A stretch of 64,000 nucleotides of DNA from Paragordius varius. Lineage: Eukaryota; Nematomorpha. Shown piece after piece: positions 42,648 to 53,700 of this stretch. Numbering within the stretch: the stretch's first letter is position 1; each line of letters opens with the position of its first letter. Below the pieces are notes generated by a model that saw only the letters and a program-made list of their open reading frames with translations, made no database searches and was not told the origin of the DNA. Location of the stretch: the NCBI GenBank assembly GCA_964247055.1, contig OZ176056.1:1984001-2048000 (forward strand). Reading direction: 5' to 3'. Made by a program: the position numbers and the translations under genes.

Positions 42648-44660
42648 TTGATTGAGAAAAAAACTGATTTGATTTGCAAAAAACTCGAAAACAAGATAAG
42701 ATCTCGACATGAAAAAAAGTTAAAAAAACTTTTTAAAAGCAACAATATTAGTATAAACGAAAAAAACAACTATGGATCTTTTATTAATTTATCATCCCAC
42801 ACATTTACACCAGATGAACTTGACATATTGAACAAAGGCACAAAGTATGCACCACAACCAAGATCATCAAACGCAAAAGAAATATTGGTAAAAACAGAAC
42901 ATATTCTTGACAACTCCGACGAAAAAACAAGAAAACAGATATATAAAGCCATCAAAAAGGATCATCATAAGAAACCGTTAATAAACGAGTTACAAACAAT
43001 AAAAAAATTAAAAACAAACGAAAATGTTTTGTTTACAAAATCCGACAAGGGAAATTTTTTAGTAGCATTAGACAAAAAAGATTATACAGAAAAAGTATGT
43101 ATTATGTTAAATGACCAAGACACGTATATAAAACTAAAACAAAACCCAATGTGCAAGTCTGTTAACCAAATAAAAAAATTACTAAAACTCTTAAAATCTA
43201 GACAACATATTAATGAAAAAATTTACATGAATATGTTACCACAGTCTCAACATCCACCTACATTTTATGCAAACCCTAAAATCCATAAACCCAACAATCC
43301 GCTACGTCCTATCATTGATTATCGCACTGCGCCTGCTTATAAAATAAGTAAATACCTATCCAATCTCTTTAAACCCATACTTGAAAATTATAATTATACA
43401 GCCAAAAACTCTTATGAATTAGTTAAGGTTTTAAATGATTATCATGTTACAGATAAGGATATATTTTGTTCGTTAGATGTAGTCTCTTTATATACAAATA
43501 TACCAATTGAGTTAGCGTTTCAGGCGTTAAACAAAACAATTAATGATAACATAGATTATTTTAACAGCCAGATCCATCGAAGTGCGCTTCAATCCCTAAT
43601 AAATATTGCGCTGCATAATACTTATTTTATGTTTAATGATAGTTTCTATAAGCAAATTCGCGGGACTCCAATGGGTTCACCATTTAGTTCAATCATTGGT
43701 GAAGTTTGCATGAGACTAATTGAGCAACAGGCTTTTGAAAAATTTCGTCCAAACTTCTATACCCGTTATGTGGATGATATTTTAATCATCGACACCATTG
43801 ACAATATAAAAGTTTTTCAAAACATTATCAACAAAATATCCGAGTTAAAACTAACAATAGAGGAAGAAAAGAACAACAGTATCAACTTTTTAGACCTCAA
43901 TCTTACCCGTAGAATCAATAGTATATCCATACAAGTCCATTATAAAGAACTTTTCTCTTACCAATTTTTACCCATTACGTCTAACCATCCAGTAGCAACT
44001 TACAAAGCCATAACAAACGCATTTCTAAAAAGAACGCTTAAATTACCAAATGACATAAAGGTACGAACATCTCAAACATCAGAAATCGTAACCATATTAC
44101 TTGATCAAGGTTATAAAAAGCATTGGATAACAGATTCAATAAACAATATATTAAACCCAAGAGAAAAACAAAATCCGCCCGAAAAATGTATTTGCCTGAC
44201 TTATAACAATACATCCAAAAAAGTTAACAATATTATTACAAAAAAGGATGTACGTGTTTATTACAAACCACCAAAGAATTTATTAAGTTTGTTAAGACCA
44301 CGCCGAGAACCAAAAAACGAATGTACAGTCTACCACAAAAGATGTAATGATTGTCCAGCACACTATATTGGACAATCTAAACGCCCTATAAATATTAGAG
44401 AAAAAGAACACAACAGAAAAGGTTCGGCCATCTACGACCATTGCAACAATACAGGTCACACCTTCGGCCCAGCATCCATTGTAGCACAAGCCGACAAATT
44501 GTCCGATAGGTTGATTTTGGAGGCTTGTTTTATCCATTCAAACATTACACACCTCATCAACAGAAGAGAAGAGAGAAAAGATCTTAACAAAGTCACAAAA
44601 GACTTCCTAAAAGAAACAGACTATTTCAAAATATTTACCACACCAAGGAAAAAACAATAA
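42648..44660 (+). CDS. Penelope-like element reverse transcriptase with GIY-YIG endonuclease
   Basis: An open frame of 670 codons from 42648 (a TTG; the frame stays open upstream to about 42490, so the true start is uncertain). RT motifs: LFTKSDKGNFLVALD, PPTFYANPKIHKP, LRPIIDYRTAPAYKISKYL, FCSLDVVSLYTNIPI, QIRGTPMGSPFSSIIGEVCM, FYTRYVDDILIID (YVDD catalytic site), NNSINFLDLNLTR. Then a Cys segment (CICLTYNN) and the GIY-YIG domain: CTVYHKRCNDCPAHYIGQSK, REKEHNRKGSAIYDHC, and a late Glu in LILEACFIH. This is a typical EN+ Penelope-like protein, which copies by target-primed reverse transcription. More N-terminal sequence (KYRKKLTKAKQNYNY) lies upstream in another frame at ~42380-42535, so the copy has probably lost an intact N-terminus. 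Confidence 0.92.
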   Translation: MIEKKTDLICKKLENKIRSRHEKKLKKLFKSNNISINEKNNYGSFINLSSHTFTPDELDILNKGTKYAPQPRSSNAKEILVKTEHILDNSDEKTRKQIYKAIKKDHHKKPLINELQTIKKLKTNENVLFTKSDKGNFLVALDKKDYTEKVCIMLNDQDTYIKLKQNPMCKSVNQIKKLLKLLKSRQHINEKIYMNMLPQSQHPPTFYANPKIHKPNNPLRPIIDYRTAPAYKISKYLSNLFKPILENYNYTAKNSYELVKVLNDYHVTDKDIFCSLDVVSLYTNIPIELAFQALNKTINDNIDYFNSQIHRSALQSLINIALHNTYFMFNDSFYKQIRGTPMGSPFSSIIGEVCMRLIEQQAFEKFRPNFYTRYVDDILIIDTIDNIKVFQNIINKISELKLTIEEEKNNSINFLDLNLTRRINSISIQVHYKELFSYQFLPITSNHPVATYKAITNAFLKRTLKLPNDIKVRTSQTSEIVTILLDQGYKKHWITDSINNILNPREKQNPPEKCICLTYNNTSKKVNNIITKKDVRVYYKPPKNLLSLLRPRREPKNECTVYHKRCNDCPAHYIGQSKRPINIREKEHNRKGSAIYDHCNNTGHTFGPASIVAQADKLSDRLILEACFIHSNITHLINRREERKDLNKVTKDFLKETDYFKIFTTPRKKQ

Positions 44661-44979
44661 CACATGCACACCACTTTGCATTTTTTATGTTATCATAATT
44701 TATAATTTTATTTTTCAAATTTGTTTTAATTAATCTTATGTTTATTTTATACTTTGTTGTTTTTTCCATACACTAACTACTGTGTTGCAAATCGTCTATA
44801 GTGTGAAATAATCAGCCATCAAAATGCATACTGTAATAAAAATTTATATGTATTCTTAATTATATATTATTTTTTAAAAACATGTTCAAATACTTAAAAT
44901 TTAGACACGCTTTTACTTGTTCCCGGCTATGCCTAAAAAAGTATGAATAATTTTTTTGTAAAACCTAAATTTATATTGT

Positions 44980-45522
44980 TACAGTAAATATCGTTATAAG
45001 ACGAAATCTGAAAACATAAAGACAATTTTTTTTCAAAAGCAATCATACTTTTTGTCTTAATTTTTCCTAAATAAACTATTATTTACATTCGTAGAATATA
45101 TAAATGTGTTACTAATATACATCTCTATTTCATAACAATGAGTTATAAACAGTAAAAGGAAATTATACGGACAAAACGAAAAATATAAAACATTTTTTTT
45201 CTAAAAGGCAACCATTTTAATCGAGATTTAAATCAATATAACTCATTATTTTAAATGGCAAAGTGTGAAATAAAAATATATAATATCAACACAATCAATT
45301 TTATATTTTACAAATGTAACTAATTAGCTTATATGAGAAACATTGAGATTTTAAAAAGTATGGTTGTCTTTTAGAAAAAAATATTTGTATTTATATTTTT
45401 ACGTTTTGTCCGTATAATATCAATTTTTACTGTAATTGGAATAAAGTCTTAAAAACTATAGTCGTGTTGAAAAATATTGGTATTTATATTTTTACGTTTA
45501 GTCTGTATTTAATTTTTACTAT
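44980..45522. mobile_element. MITE family A, stacked copies
   Basis: Left end TTACAGTAAATATCGTTATA at 44980, a second left end ACAGTAAAAGGAAATTATAC near 45149, right ends ...TTTGTCCGTATAATATC...TTTACTGTAA at 45434 and a diverged one at 45522. The central GTATGGTTGTCTTTTAG block is shared with 34159-34690. Confidence 0.7.
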
Positions 45523-45986
45523 AAATATTATTATACACAACATAAAAAGTTTTATAATAACAAGACCTGTTCATAATAATATTTATCCATCAACTGAGTT
45601 TCATTTGAATCTGAAAAAATAAAACAGATGACAAAATTATTTCCGTGAGTTTAATCCCGGTTACAATTTCATGCTTGTTATTATAAACATGACCAGTCAA
45701 TACTTAAACAACCATATCTTATGGCTATAAATACAAATATGAATTTGACATATGATAAACTTAATTTTATGACCAAATAAGTATATATAATCATATATAT
45801 GGTCATAGAAAAATTGAATTTTCACTCTCTGTGCCATTTAACTACTTATATTATTAAAGCGGAAATTGCATTTATAAGCAATAAGATCGTTATTTTTTAA
45901 TCGGTCAAACCAAATTCCTTATATATGGTGTAAATTAAACAATGAATCACTACAATACGTAGTTTTATATCATATTATTATAAAAC

Positions 45987-46245
45987 CAGGGGTATCCAAC
46001 ACAAATGGCTTCGCAGGTTTTTGACTCAAAAAAATAGGCGGGCTCCGAATATATATATAGTATAAATATTTGATCTTTTAATAAATATTACAATATACAT
46101 CAATTTCTAGTTTATTGCCTATCGAATAAAATAATTCAAAATTTTTTTTGAGAAATATTAATTTAATATAGGCATATTTTTTGAAAATATTTTTCCAAAT
46201 TTTCCCGTGTCTCACGAATTATCACGGAAGTGTTGGACACCCCTA
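45987..46245. mobile_element. hAT-like MITE (family D), complete
   Basis: Left end CAGGGGTATCCAACAC, right end GTGTTGGACACCCCTA, a 15-of-16 inverted match. CAGGGGTGTCC-type ends are usual for hAT. The flanks TATAAAAC and CTTTAAAC are only a poor 8-bp duplication. No coding sequence inside. Confidence 0.8.
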
Positions 46246-46270
46246 CTTTAAACCAAATGAAAATATTGCA

Positions 46271-46555
46271 TATGCCATTTACAATTTAACTTCACTCCTG
46301 AACACTTAAATCACCCTAAAAATAAATTAGGTGTTTTCGGGCTAATATAACTCCTTATTAATATGAAATTTATCTTATTAGCTTAGTTTATTACTTTTCA
46401 ATATTATTATAATTTTAAACAAAATTTTATTCTTTCAAAATTTAAATAAATATAAGGTTTAAATCTTAAAATACACTTAATTTTTTTAAGGGTGAATTTG
46501 AATGTTCGAGGGCTAATTTGATTTTTTAAGGGGAATTTGAATTGTAAATGGTATA
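46271..46555. mobile_element. MITE family E, best copy
   Basis: Left end TATGCCATTTACAATTTAAC, right end GGGAATTTGAATTGTAAATG then GTATA: ~25-bp inverted ends. Inside: GAACACTTAAATCACCC mirrored by AAGGGTGAATTTGAATGTTC, and GTGTTTTCGGGCTAATATAA. It stands directly beside the hAT-like MITE. Confidence 0.75.
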
Positions 46556-49044
46556 TAAAAGGATTGTATATTTGATTACAAACATATTACTTATTGCAAA
46601 TTCAGTAACAGACACGTTGGGTATTTTAGTGAGATTCTGCAAATTCAAAAATTTGAATTAGATAAATAATGATTGCTTAATATATATAATTATGCTAACA
46701 AAAAAGGGATTATATTTGATTATAACTTGTATATTTTCTGAAATTCCTAATAATAAATACGCATGAAAATATAAATTATAATATCGATTGAAACAGCATT
46801 GTATTTGTAATCGAAACCGCCGTAATTAACTGTTTAAAACTTTTCCTTTTTATAAATCTCTTATAATGTATGATTTAGAATCATACGATGTCCGGTTATA
46901 CATTCTTTCCATAAAAATGGTTATTTTTAATATATGGAATCAATTTACAATGACTTTAAAAACCAGCTCTATCAAAGACACTAAAACTAAAACCGAATTT
47001 AAAATGAAACCATAAAAATTTTTTTTTTCAACAAATATGTGGAAAAGGCAAAACAAAAAATTTTGGAACCAATTTTTATTATTCTAATATCAACCGTTAT
47101 GCATATTTAGAGTTTTTTTCGAAAAGTATATATATACTTTGTTCAATTTCAGTTCTGGATTGATTAGTATTAGGTGAATAATTATCATTCTTGATCTCAA
47201 TAACTAATTTACGATAAAATGTTAACTATATGTAAAAAATATAAATTGACAGCTAATATATTTTTTTGATAAAAAATTTATTCATATTAGTTAATCATAA
47301 ATATTAATATTTTGAAGTAATTTAACAAATTATAATCAGGTAAAAACATAAAGATATGTAAGTGTATATCCTTACCAAATACAATCTGTTTACGATATGC
47401 TATATAATTATATTAAAAAAATTATTAAACTTTGTATAGCACGGATCAATATATAAAAGCCGGTTTATTGGCTTTATAATACAATTATTCGCAAACCTTC
47501 ATCAATCTTTAAAAATATACCATTGCTCTTCAAATTTATTCTTGAAAACTTTAAAGTCACCCTCAAGCATTTTAAATAACTATAAAATGTTTTTAAATAT
47601 CTTAAATTACATATATTTTAAAATAAAATCTGAATATTATTATTATATCCGGAAAAACAATGCCATTGAGGAATTACGAATCAATTTAATAAGTTATTAT
47701 GTATTTTTAAGACTTTTCGATAAATTAAAACCCTCAAGGTAAAGAGGTGTGAACTAAACTATCAAATCAATGTCAATATTGAAAACTAATAAAACAATTA
47801 TAATTTCAAATTTTTTGCATTTAATATAAAGTATAAATGGCTATTAATCAATGATAAAATGTTTGTTTTTCCATTTACGCAAATAAGTTATTTATAAGCT
47901 TTCTACCAAATACCTAATTATAGGTTAGTTACTAATGTTAAACTACTTCTCGTTTTAATTATTTCATTGAAGTTTCAAATCGACTTTACGAATGCCTAAA
48001 TACGAATGCGTTTCATCACATATAATGGATTTAGTTGTATTTGTTTAGCATTATAATATCAAATTCTATATTGTTCGCAATTTATAGAAACTCAAAATTT
48101 AGAAATTACTGCAGAGCTAAAGTCAAAAAGGGTTTTTGGCGGATGTGAAGCAGAGACGTATTATTATAAAAACTGACTGACTGTTTTTATATCTATTTAC
48201 TAACGTTGTAAGGTGTGCGGCTAAAAAAGAAGCGAAAATTGCAAGCCTGCATGACGAATCTATACTCTAATAACTAATTAAAAGACTTTAACACGCAAAA
48301 AGGTAAGTTTTATTGTGAAAATCTAAGAATCTGTAAAATATTTTTAAAATTAATTGGCATAATTTGCCATTTAAAGCAGTCAAAAAGGTTTAAGGCACAA
48401 ATTGGTGCAAATTACCTGTCGTTTGACTTAGTAGAATACATGCTATAAAATTATAAATTAATGTTCGCATAATAGGAATCATCATCATCGGAATATTTAA
48501 TAAAATACTTTTTAAAAAAATATTTGGATATTCACGTAAAAAAACATTTTATACAGTTATCTATAGTACAAGTACGCTCCAGCTACAATGTAATATATAA
48601 ACAAGATAACAAACATTCTTTCTTAATAGTTATAACAGCCTAAGCAAAACAAAGTTAAATTACGTTTAGGATTAAAAATTATTTTGCATAAATACTTAGT
48701 GAACAATAATTTTAAAGGGATTTGTAAATCCGTGCGAATAACAAGTATTTAAGCAACAATATAAGTTTTTAAAATGAATAAATGTATAATTTGAAAATCC
48801 TTTTTCACATTATTTCAGGTTAAGTAAAATATATAAATATTTATTCCTGTAATATTTTAATTTTTAATGTTACGATTAGGCCATTTATTATTTAAGTTTC
48901 GCTAATTAAACTTAAATGCAAAAAGAATGAATTAATGATAACTGATTTCTTCGAATTGAAGGGAGTCAACTCATTTCAAAAAATCGTCAAATATTTTTAA
49001 TAGATTTAAGAAACGCAAGACCATTACAGCCATTATATATTAAT
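46556..49044. other. AT-rich region, no clear gene
   Basis: A 66-codon open frame on the plus strand at 47542-47742 ends at a fair donor-like CTCAAGGTAAAG but has no recognisable domain and is low complexity; I do not call it. The only promising signal is the promoter-like and exon-like stretch at 48165-48302. Confidence 0.4.
48165..48302 (+). promoter_or_regulatory. Possible promoter and non-coding first exon
   Basis: TATAAAA at 48165-48171 is followed by a stretch less AT-rich than its surroundings and then a consensus donor AAAAAG|GTAAGT at 48302|48303, the strongest plus-strand donor in the area. The stretch has only a short upstream-type frame (ATG at 48251). It could be the 5' UTR exon of a plus-strand gene whose later exons may include 49491-49589 and 50072-50116. 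Weak on its own. Confidence 0.25.
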
Positions 49045-49255
49045 TACAGTCATGTATCCTCTATTCGTTAAATGGGTATAAATATTTGGTAAAGAATGGA
49101 AAAAACAAGAGCTCTATGGTATTAACCATATCATATTCATCAAAAAGGTATAAGAATTACCATAAAGCTCTTGTTTTTCCATTCTTTACCAAATATTTCT
49201 ACCCATTTAACGAAAAAAAATAAATTTTTGAAAAAATAAAGGATACATGACTGTA
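49045..49255. mobile_element. MITE family B, uninterrupted copy
   Basis: A 211-bp near-perfect palindrome: TACAGTCATGTATCCTCTAT to ATAAAGGATACATGACTGTA, with TA at both edges. The arms run through CGTTAAATGGGTATAAATAT and TGGTAAAGAATGGAAAA; the centre is AAGAGCTCTATGGTATTAA against ACCATAAAGCTCTTG. It is the empty form of the LINE-bearing copy at 36027-39435. Confidence 0.9.
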
Positions 49256-49490
49256 TTGCAATAAATATTGGGAAGAGAGAGAGAATAGTTACGAGAAAAC
49301 TTATGCAATAATATTCTTAGTAAGCACAATCACACGTATTTTAATAAAAATTATAATACAAATAAATATATTAATTTATAAATATTAACGAAAAACAACG
49401 TTTTGATATAGAGGAATTGAAAGAAATAAATAAAATTACCAAAAATATTTAAACTAATATATTTAGATCTTGGAATTTAAATCGCATTAG

Positions 49491-49589
49491 TTTGTAAAAT
49501 TAAAAATCTTAAAGAATTGCCGGAACCAGTTGATCAAAAAAAAACATTTTTGTGGGACATTTTTAACCCCTTGAAAATTCAAAGATTTG
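49491..49589 (+). CDS. Candidate plus-strand exon, 99 nt, phase 1
   Basis: Between CATTAG and GGTTGT, an open 99-nt segment reads CKIKNLKELPEPVDQ then KKTFLWDIFNPLKIQRF, phase 1 at both ends. The residue mix is protein-like for this AT-rich DNA. The next candidate exon (50072) joins in phase. No start exon or homologue is recognised, so this could be chance or an old repeat. Confidence 0.25.
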
Positions 49590-50071
49590 GTTGTCGCATG
49601 ATATCAATTATAAATCAATAGCAGATCCAGTATTCCTCACATTACTATTGAAAGCTGGACATACATGACGAACGTTCAATAAATCCTTAAAAAACTTCTC
49701 CAAACAAATATGTCAGACAAAATACCCAACCCTCTACTATTTTAAACAAAATTAATTCTGAAATGCCTCTAATTGGCAATACACCAAAAACTCTCCTATT
49801 AATAAACTTTTTTATAAAATTCAATGAAACTAAACTTAAAGAAACTATTTTTTAATCAAAAATCTGGGGTGATATGTTAAGCATTATTAAATGATGTAAA
49901 AAAGTCTTTATATGATTTTTTAAAGCGTATTTAAACCATTTCCATCATGTTTGAAAATGGCATGCAATACGGCTTCAACAAAAAATTTGCCAAAATTTTA
50001 GGTTTAAAACATTTTTCTAAAAATAAATTTTTATTAATGTCGCGCGATCTGGGCATTTTGCGTTATTTTAG

Positions 50072-50116
50072 GGGAACCATTCATTTTAGGATTCTTCCGT
50101 GGTTCACAATCTAATG
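50072..50116 (+). CDS. Candidate plus-strand exon, 45 nt, phase 1
   Basis: Acceptor TTATTTTAG, donor G|GTAAGA. It codes EPFILGFFRGSQSN, phase 1 at both ends, and an inner AG at 50089 would give a 27-nt version in the same phase. A possible end exon (50249-50271, stop TAA) also fits. The pattern resembles the micro-exon gene, but three exons are too few to be sure. Confidence 0.25.
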
Positions 50117-50780
50117 GTAAGACCCAAAACAAAAGCAACATATAATTTTTAACATTTTTTATCACAATATATAATTGGGTATTTTTTTATACCACCCCCG
50201 ATTTGTGAACATTTAAATTTATTAATATTTAAGAACTTCTAAAACTAGATAATTCCTACATAAACCAATAAGTATATAATATGATCGTGGATAAATCGAT
50301 ATTACTTTGCAACACAAAACGGTGATTCTATATAATATGGTAATCTTTTATAAAGCCTTTATGTTTTTAGTTTTTAAGTTTTATCTCTATTGTATAATTT
50401 TTAAGAATTTTTAAATAAATCCTGCCAATAACTTTTAATTTGGTTAAAAAATTGAAGGTAGTATACGAAATCGCTGTCTGCCCTAATTAATTTATATCAA
50501 GATATCTAAACTATAATAAATAAAATAACCACACAATATTTGAATATTATATACGATTAAAATTATTTATTTTTTATTTTGTAAGGTGTTATGACCCCAT
50601 ATTTGGGGTTATATATGTATTATTTAATTAAAACATTAATAAATATTGGATATCAAAATAAATGTAATGGCTGCAAGTCTTTTGTAGTTTGTTTTGAGAG
50701 TTGGAGAATAAGATATGTGACAAAAATAAGAGTGAGAAAGGCAAATTGAAATCGTATGAAAAATGTGGTAATGCTATTAA
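50117..50780. other. AT-rich spacer before satellite array 2
   Basis: Nothing coding is clear. The satellite begins abruptly near 50781 inside a monomer (TTTAGTTGTTAACGAGTTGAG), with no visible transposon or repeat at the junction. Confidence 0.5.
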
Positions 50781-53700
50781 GATGTTTGTTTTAGTTGTTA
50801 ACGAGTTGAGATTTGATTGAAAACAGATTTTGCCGGACGGTTTATTGGATTTGGCTAACTTGAGTTTACTGTAAAGGACTAAACAGATTAAAGTATTATT
50901 GTGTACATCCACTCATCACCGAAGCCCCAATTCAGTAACAAGATAGATGGTGTTTTGGTTGTTAACGAGTTGAGAATTGATTGAAAACAGATTTTGCCGG
51001 ACGGTTTATTGTAAGATTTGTCTAACTTGAGTTTACTGTAAAGGACTAAACAGATTAAAGTATTATTGTGTACATCCACTCATCACCGAAGCCCCAATTC
51101 AGTAACAAGATAGACGGTGTTTTGGTTGTTAACGAGTTGAGAATTGATTGAAAACAGATTTTGCCGAACGGTTTATTGTAAGATTTGGCTAACTTGAGTT
51201 TACTGTAAAGGACTAAACAGATTATATTATTGTGTACATCCACTAATCACCGAAGCCCCAATTCAGTAACAAGATAGACGGTGTTTTGGTTGTTAATGAG
51301 TGTTGAATTGATTGAAAACAGATTTTGCCGGACGGTTTATTGTAAGATTTGGCTAACTTGAGTTTACTGTAAAGGACTAAACAGATTAAAGTATTATTGT
51401 GTACATCCACTCATCACCGAAGCCCTAATTCAGTAACAAGATAGACGGTGTTTTGGTTGTTAACGAGTTGAGAATTGATTGAAAACAGATTTTGCTGGAC
51501 GGTTTATTGTAAGATTTGGCTAACCTGAGTTTACTGTAAAGGACTAAACAGATTAAAGTATTATTGTGTACATCCACTCATCACCGAAGCCGCCATTCAG
51601 TAACAAGATAGATGGTGTTTTGGTTGTTAACGAGTCGAGAATTGATTGAAAACAGATTTTGCTGGACGGTTTATTGTAAAGACTTGGCTAACTGGAGTTT
51701 ACTGTAAAGGACTAAACAGATTAAAGTATTATTGTGTACATCCACTCATCACCGAAGCCCCAATTCAGTAACAAGATAGACGGTGTTTTGGTTGTTAACG
51801 AATTGAGAATTGATTGAAAACAGATTTTGCCGGACGGTTTATTGTAAAGACTTGGCTAACTTGAGTTTACTGTAAAGGACTAAACAGATTAAAGTATTAT
51901 TGTGTACATCCACTCATCACCGAAGCCCCAATTCAGTAACAAGATAGACGGTGTTTTGGTTGTTAACGAATTGAGAATTGATTGAAAACAGATTTTGCCG
52001 GACGGTTTATTGTAAGATTTCGCTAACTTGAGTTTACTGTAAAGGACTAAACAGATTAAAGTATTATTGTGTACATCCACTCATCACCGAAGCCCCAATT
52101 CAGTAACAAGATAGACGGTGTTTTGGTTGTTAACGAATTGAGAATTGATTGAAAACAGATTTTGCAGGACGGTTTATTGTAAAGACTTGGCTAACTTGAG
52201 TTTACTGTAAAGGACTAAACAGATTAAAGTATTTTTGTGTACATCCACTCATCACCGAAGCCCCAATTCAGTAACAAGATAGACGGTGTTTTGGTTGTTA
52301 ACGAATTGAGAATTGATTGAAAACAGATTTTGCCGGACGGTTTATTGTAAGATTTGGCTAACTTGAGTTTACTGTAAAGGACTAAACAGATTAAAGTATT
52401 ATTGTGTACATCCACTCATCACCGAAGCCCCAATTCAGTAACAAGATAGACGGTGTTTTGGTTGTTAACGAGTTGAGAATTGATTGAAAACAGATTTTGC
52501 CGGACGGTTTATTGTAAGATTTGGCTAACTTGAGTTTACTGTAAAGGACTAAACAGATTAAAGTATTATTGTGTACATCCACTCATCACCGAAGCCCCAA
52601 TTCAGTAACAAGATAGACGGTGTTTTGGTTGTTAACGAATTGAGAATTGATTGAAAACAGATTTTGCAGGACGGTTTATTATAAAGACTTGGCTAACTTG
52701 AGTTTACTGTAAAGGACTAAACAGATTAAAGTATTATTGTGTACATCCACTCATCACCGAAGCCCCAATTCAGTAACAAGATAGACGGTGTTTTGGTTGT
52801 TAACGAGTTGAGAATTGATTGAAAACAGATTTTGCCGGACGGTTTATTGTAAAGAATTGGCTAACTTGAGTTTACTGTAAAGGACTAAACAGATTAAAGT
52901 ATTATTGTGTACATCCACTCATCACCGAAGCCCCAATTCAGTAACAAGATAGACGGTGTTTTGGTTGTTAACGAATTGAGAATTGATTGAAAACAGATTT
53001 TGCCGGACGGTTTATTGTAAGATTTGTATAATTTGAGTTTACTGAAAGGACTAAACAGATTAACTTTTATTTGTACATTCACTCATCACCGAAGCCCCAA
53101 TTCAGTAACAAGATAGACGGTGCTTTAGTTATTAACCTGAGAATTGATTGAAAACAGATTTTGCCGGACGTTTTATTGTAAGATTTGGCTAACTTGAGTT
53201 TACTGTAAAGGACTAAACAGATTAAAGTATTATTATGTACATCCACTCATCACCGAAGCCCCAATTCAGTAACAAGATAGACGGTGTTTTGGTTGTTAAC
53301 GAGTTGAGAATTGATTGAAAACAGATTTTGCCGGACGGTTTATTGTAAAGACTTGGCTAACTTGAGTTTACTGTAAAGGACTAAACAGATTAAAGTATTA
53401 TTGTGTACATCCACTCATGACCGAAGCCCCAATTCAGTAACAAGATAGACGGTGTTTTGGTTGTTAACGAGTTGAGAATTGATAGAAAACAGATTTTGCC
53501 GGACGGTTTATTGTAAGATTTGGCTAACTTGAGTTTACTGTAAAGGACTAAACAGATTAAAGTATTATTGTGTACATCCACTCATCACCGAAGCCCCAAT
53601 TCAGTAACAAGATAGATGGTGTTTTAGTTGTTAACAAGTTGAGAATTGATTGAAAACAGATTTTGCCGGACGGTTTATTGTAAGATTTGGCTAACTTGAG

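Larger units (their letters stand above)
40497..44835. mobile_element. Inverted Penelope-like pair bounded by family C MITE ends
   Basis: The outer ends (TACATTATGCATTTTAATGG at 40497; CCATCAAAATGCATACTGTA ending 44835) and the next blocks (GCAACACAGGAGTGTATG at ~40550; CACTAACTACTGTGTTGC at ~44770) are those of the 189-bp MITE at 14183-14371. Inside lie a truncated minus-strand copy (40722-42113) and a longer plus-strand copy (42216-44737) of one Penelope-like element. The ~1.4-kb arms 40722-42113 and 43344-44737 look identical or nearly so. A second inverted pair, 40584-40690 against 42117-42215, flanks the minus copy. Confidence 0.85.

Noticed and set aside
47542-47742. 66-codon plus-strand frame
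   Set aside because: Low complexity (Tyr/Ile/Asn), no acceptor or homologue; kept only as a note in the region entry.
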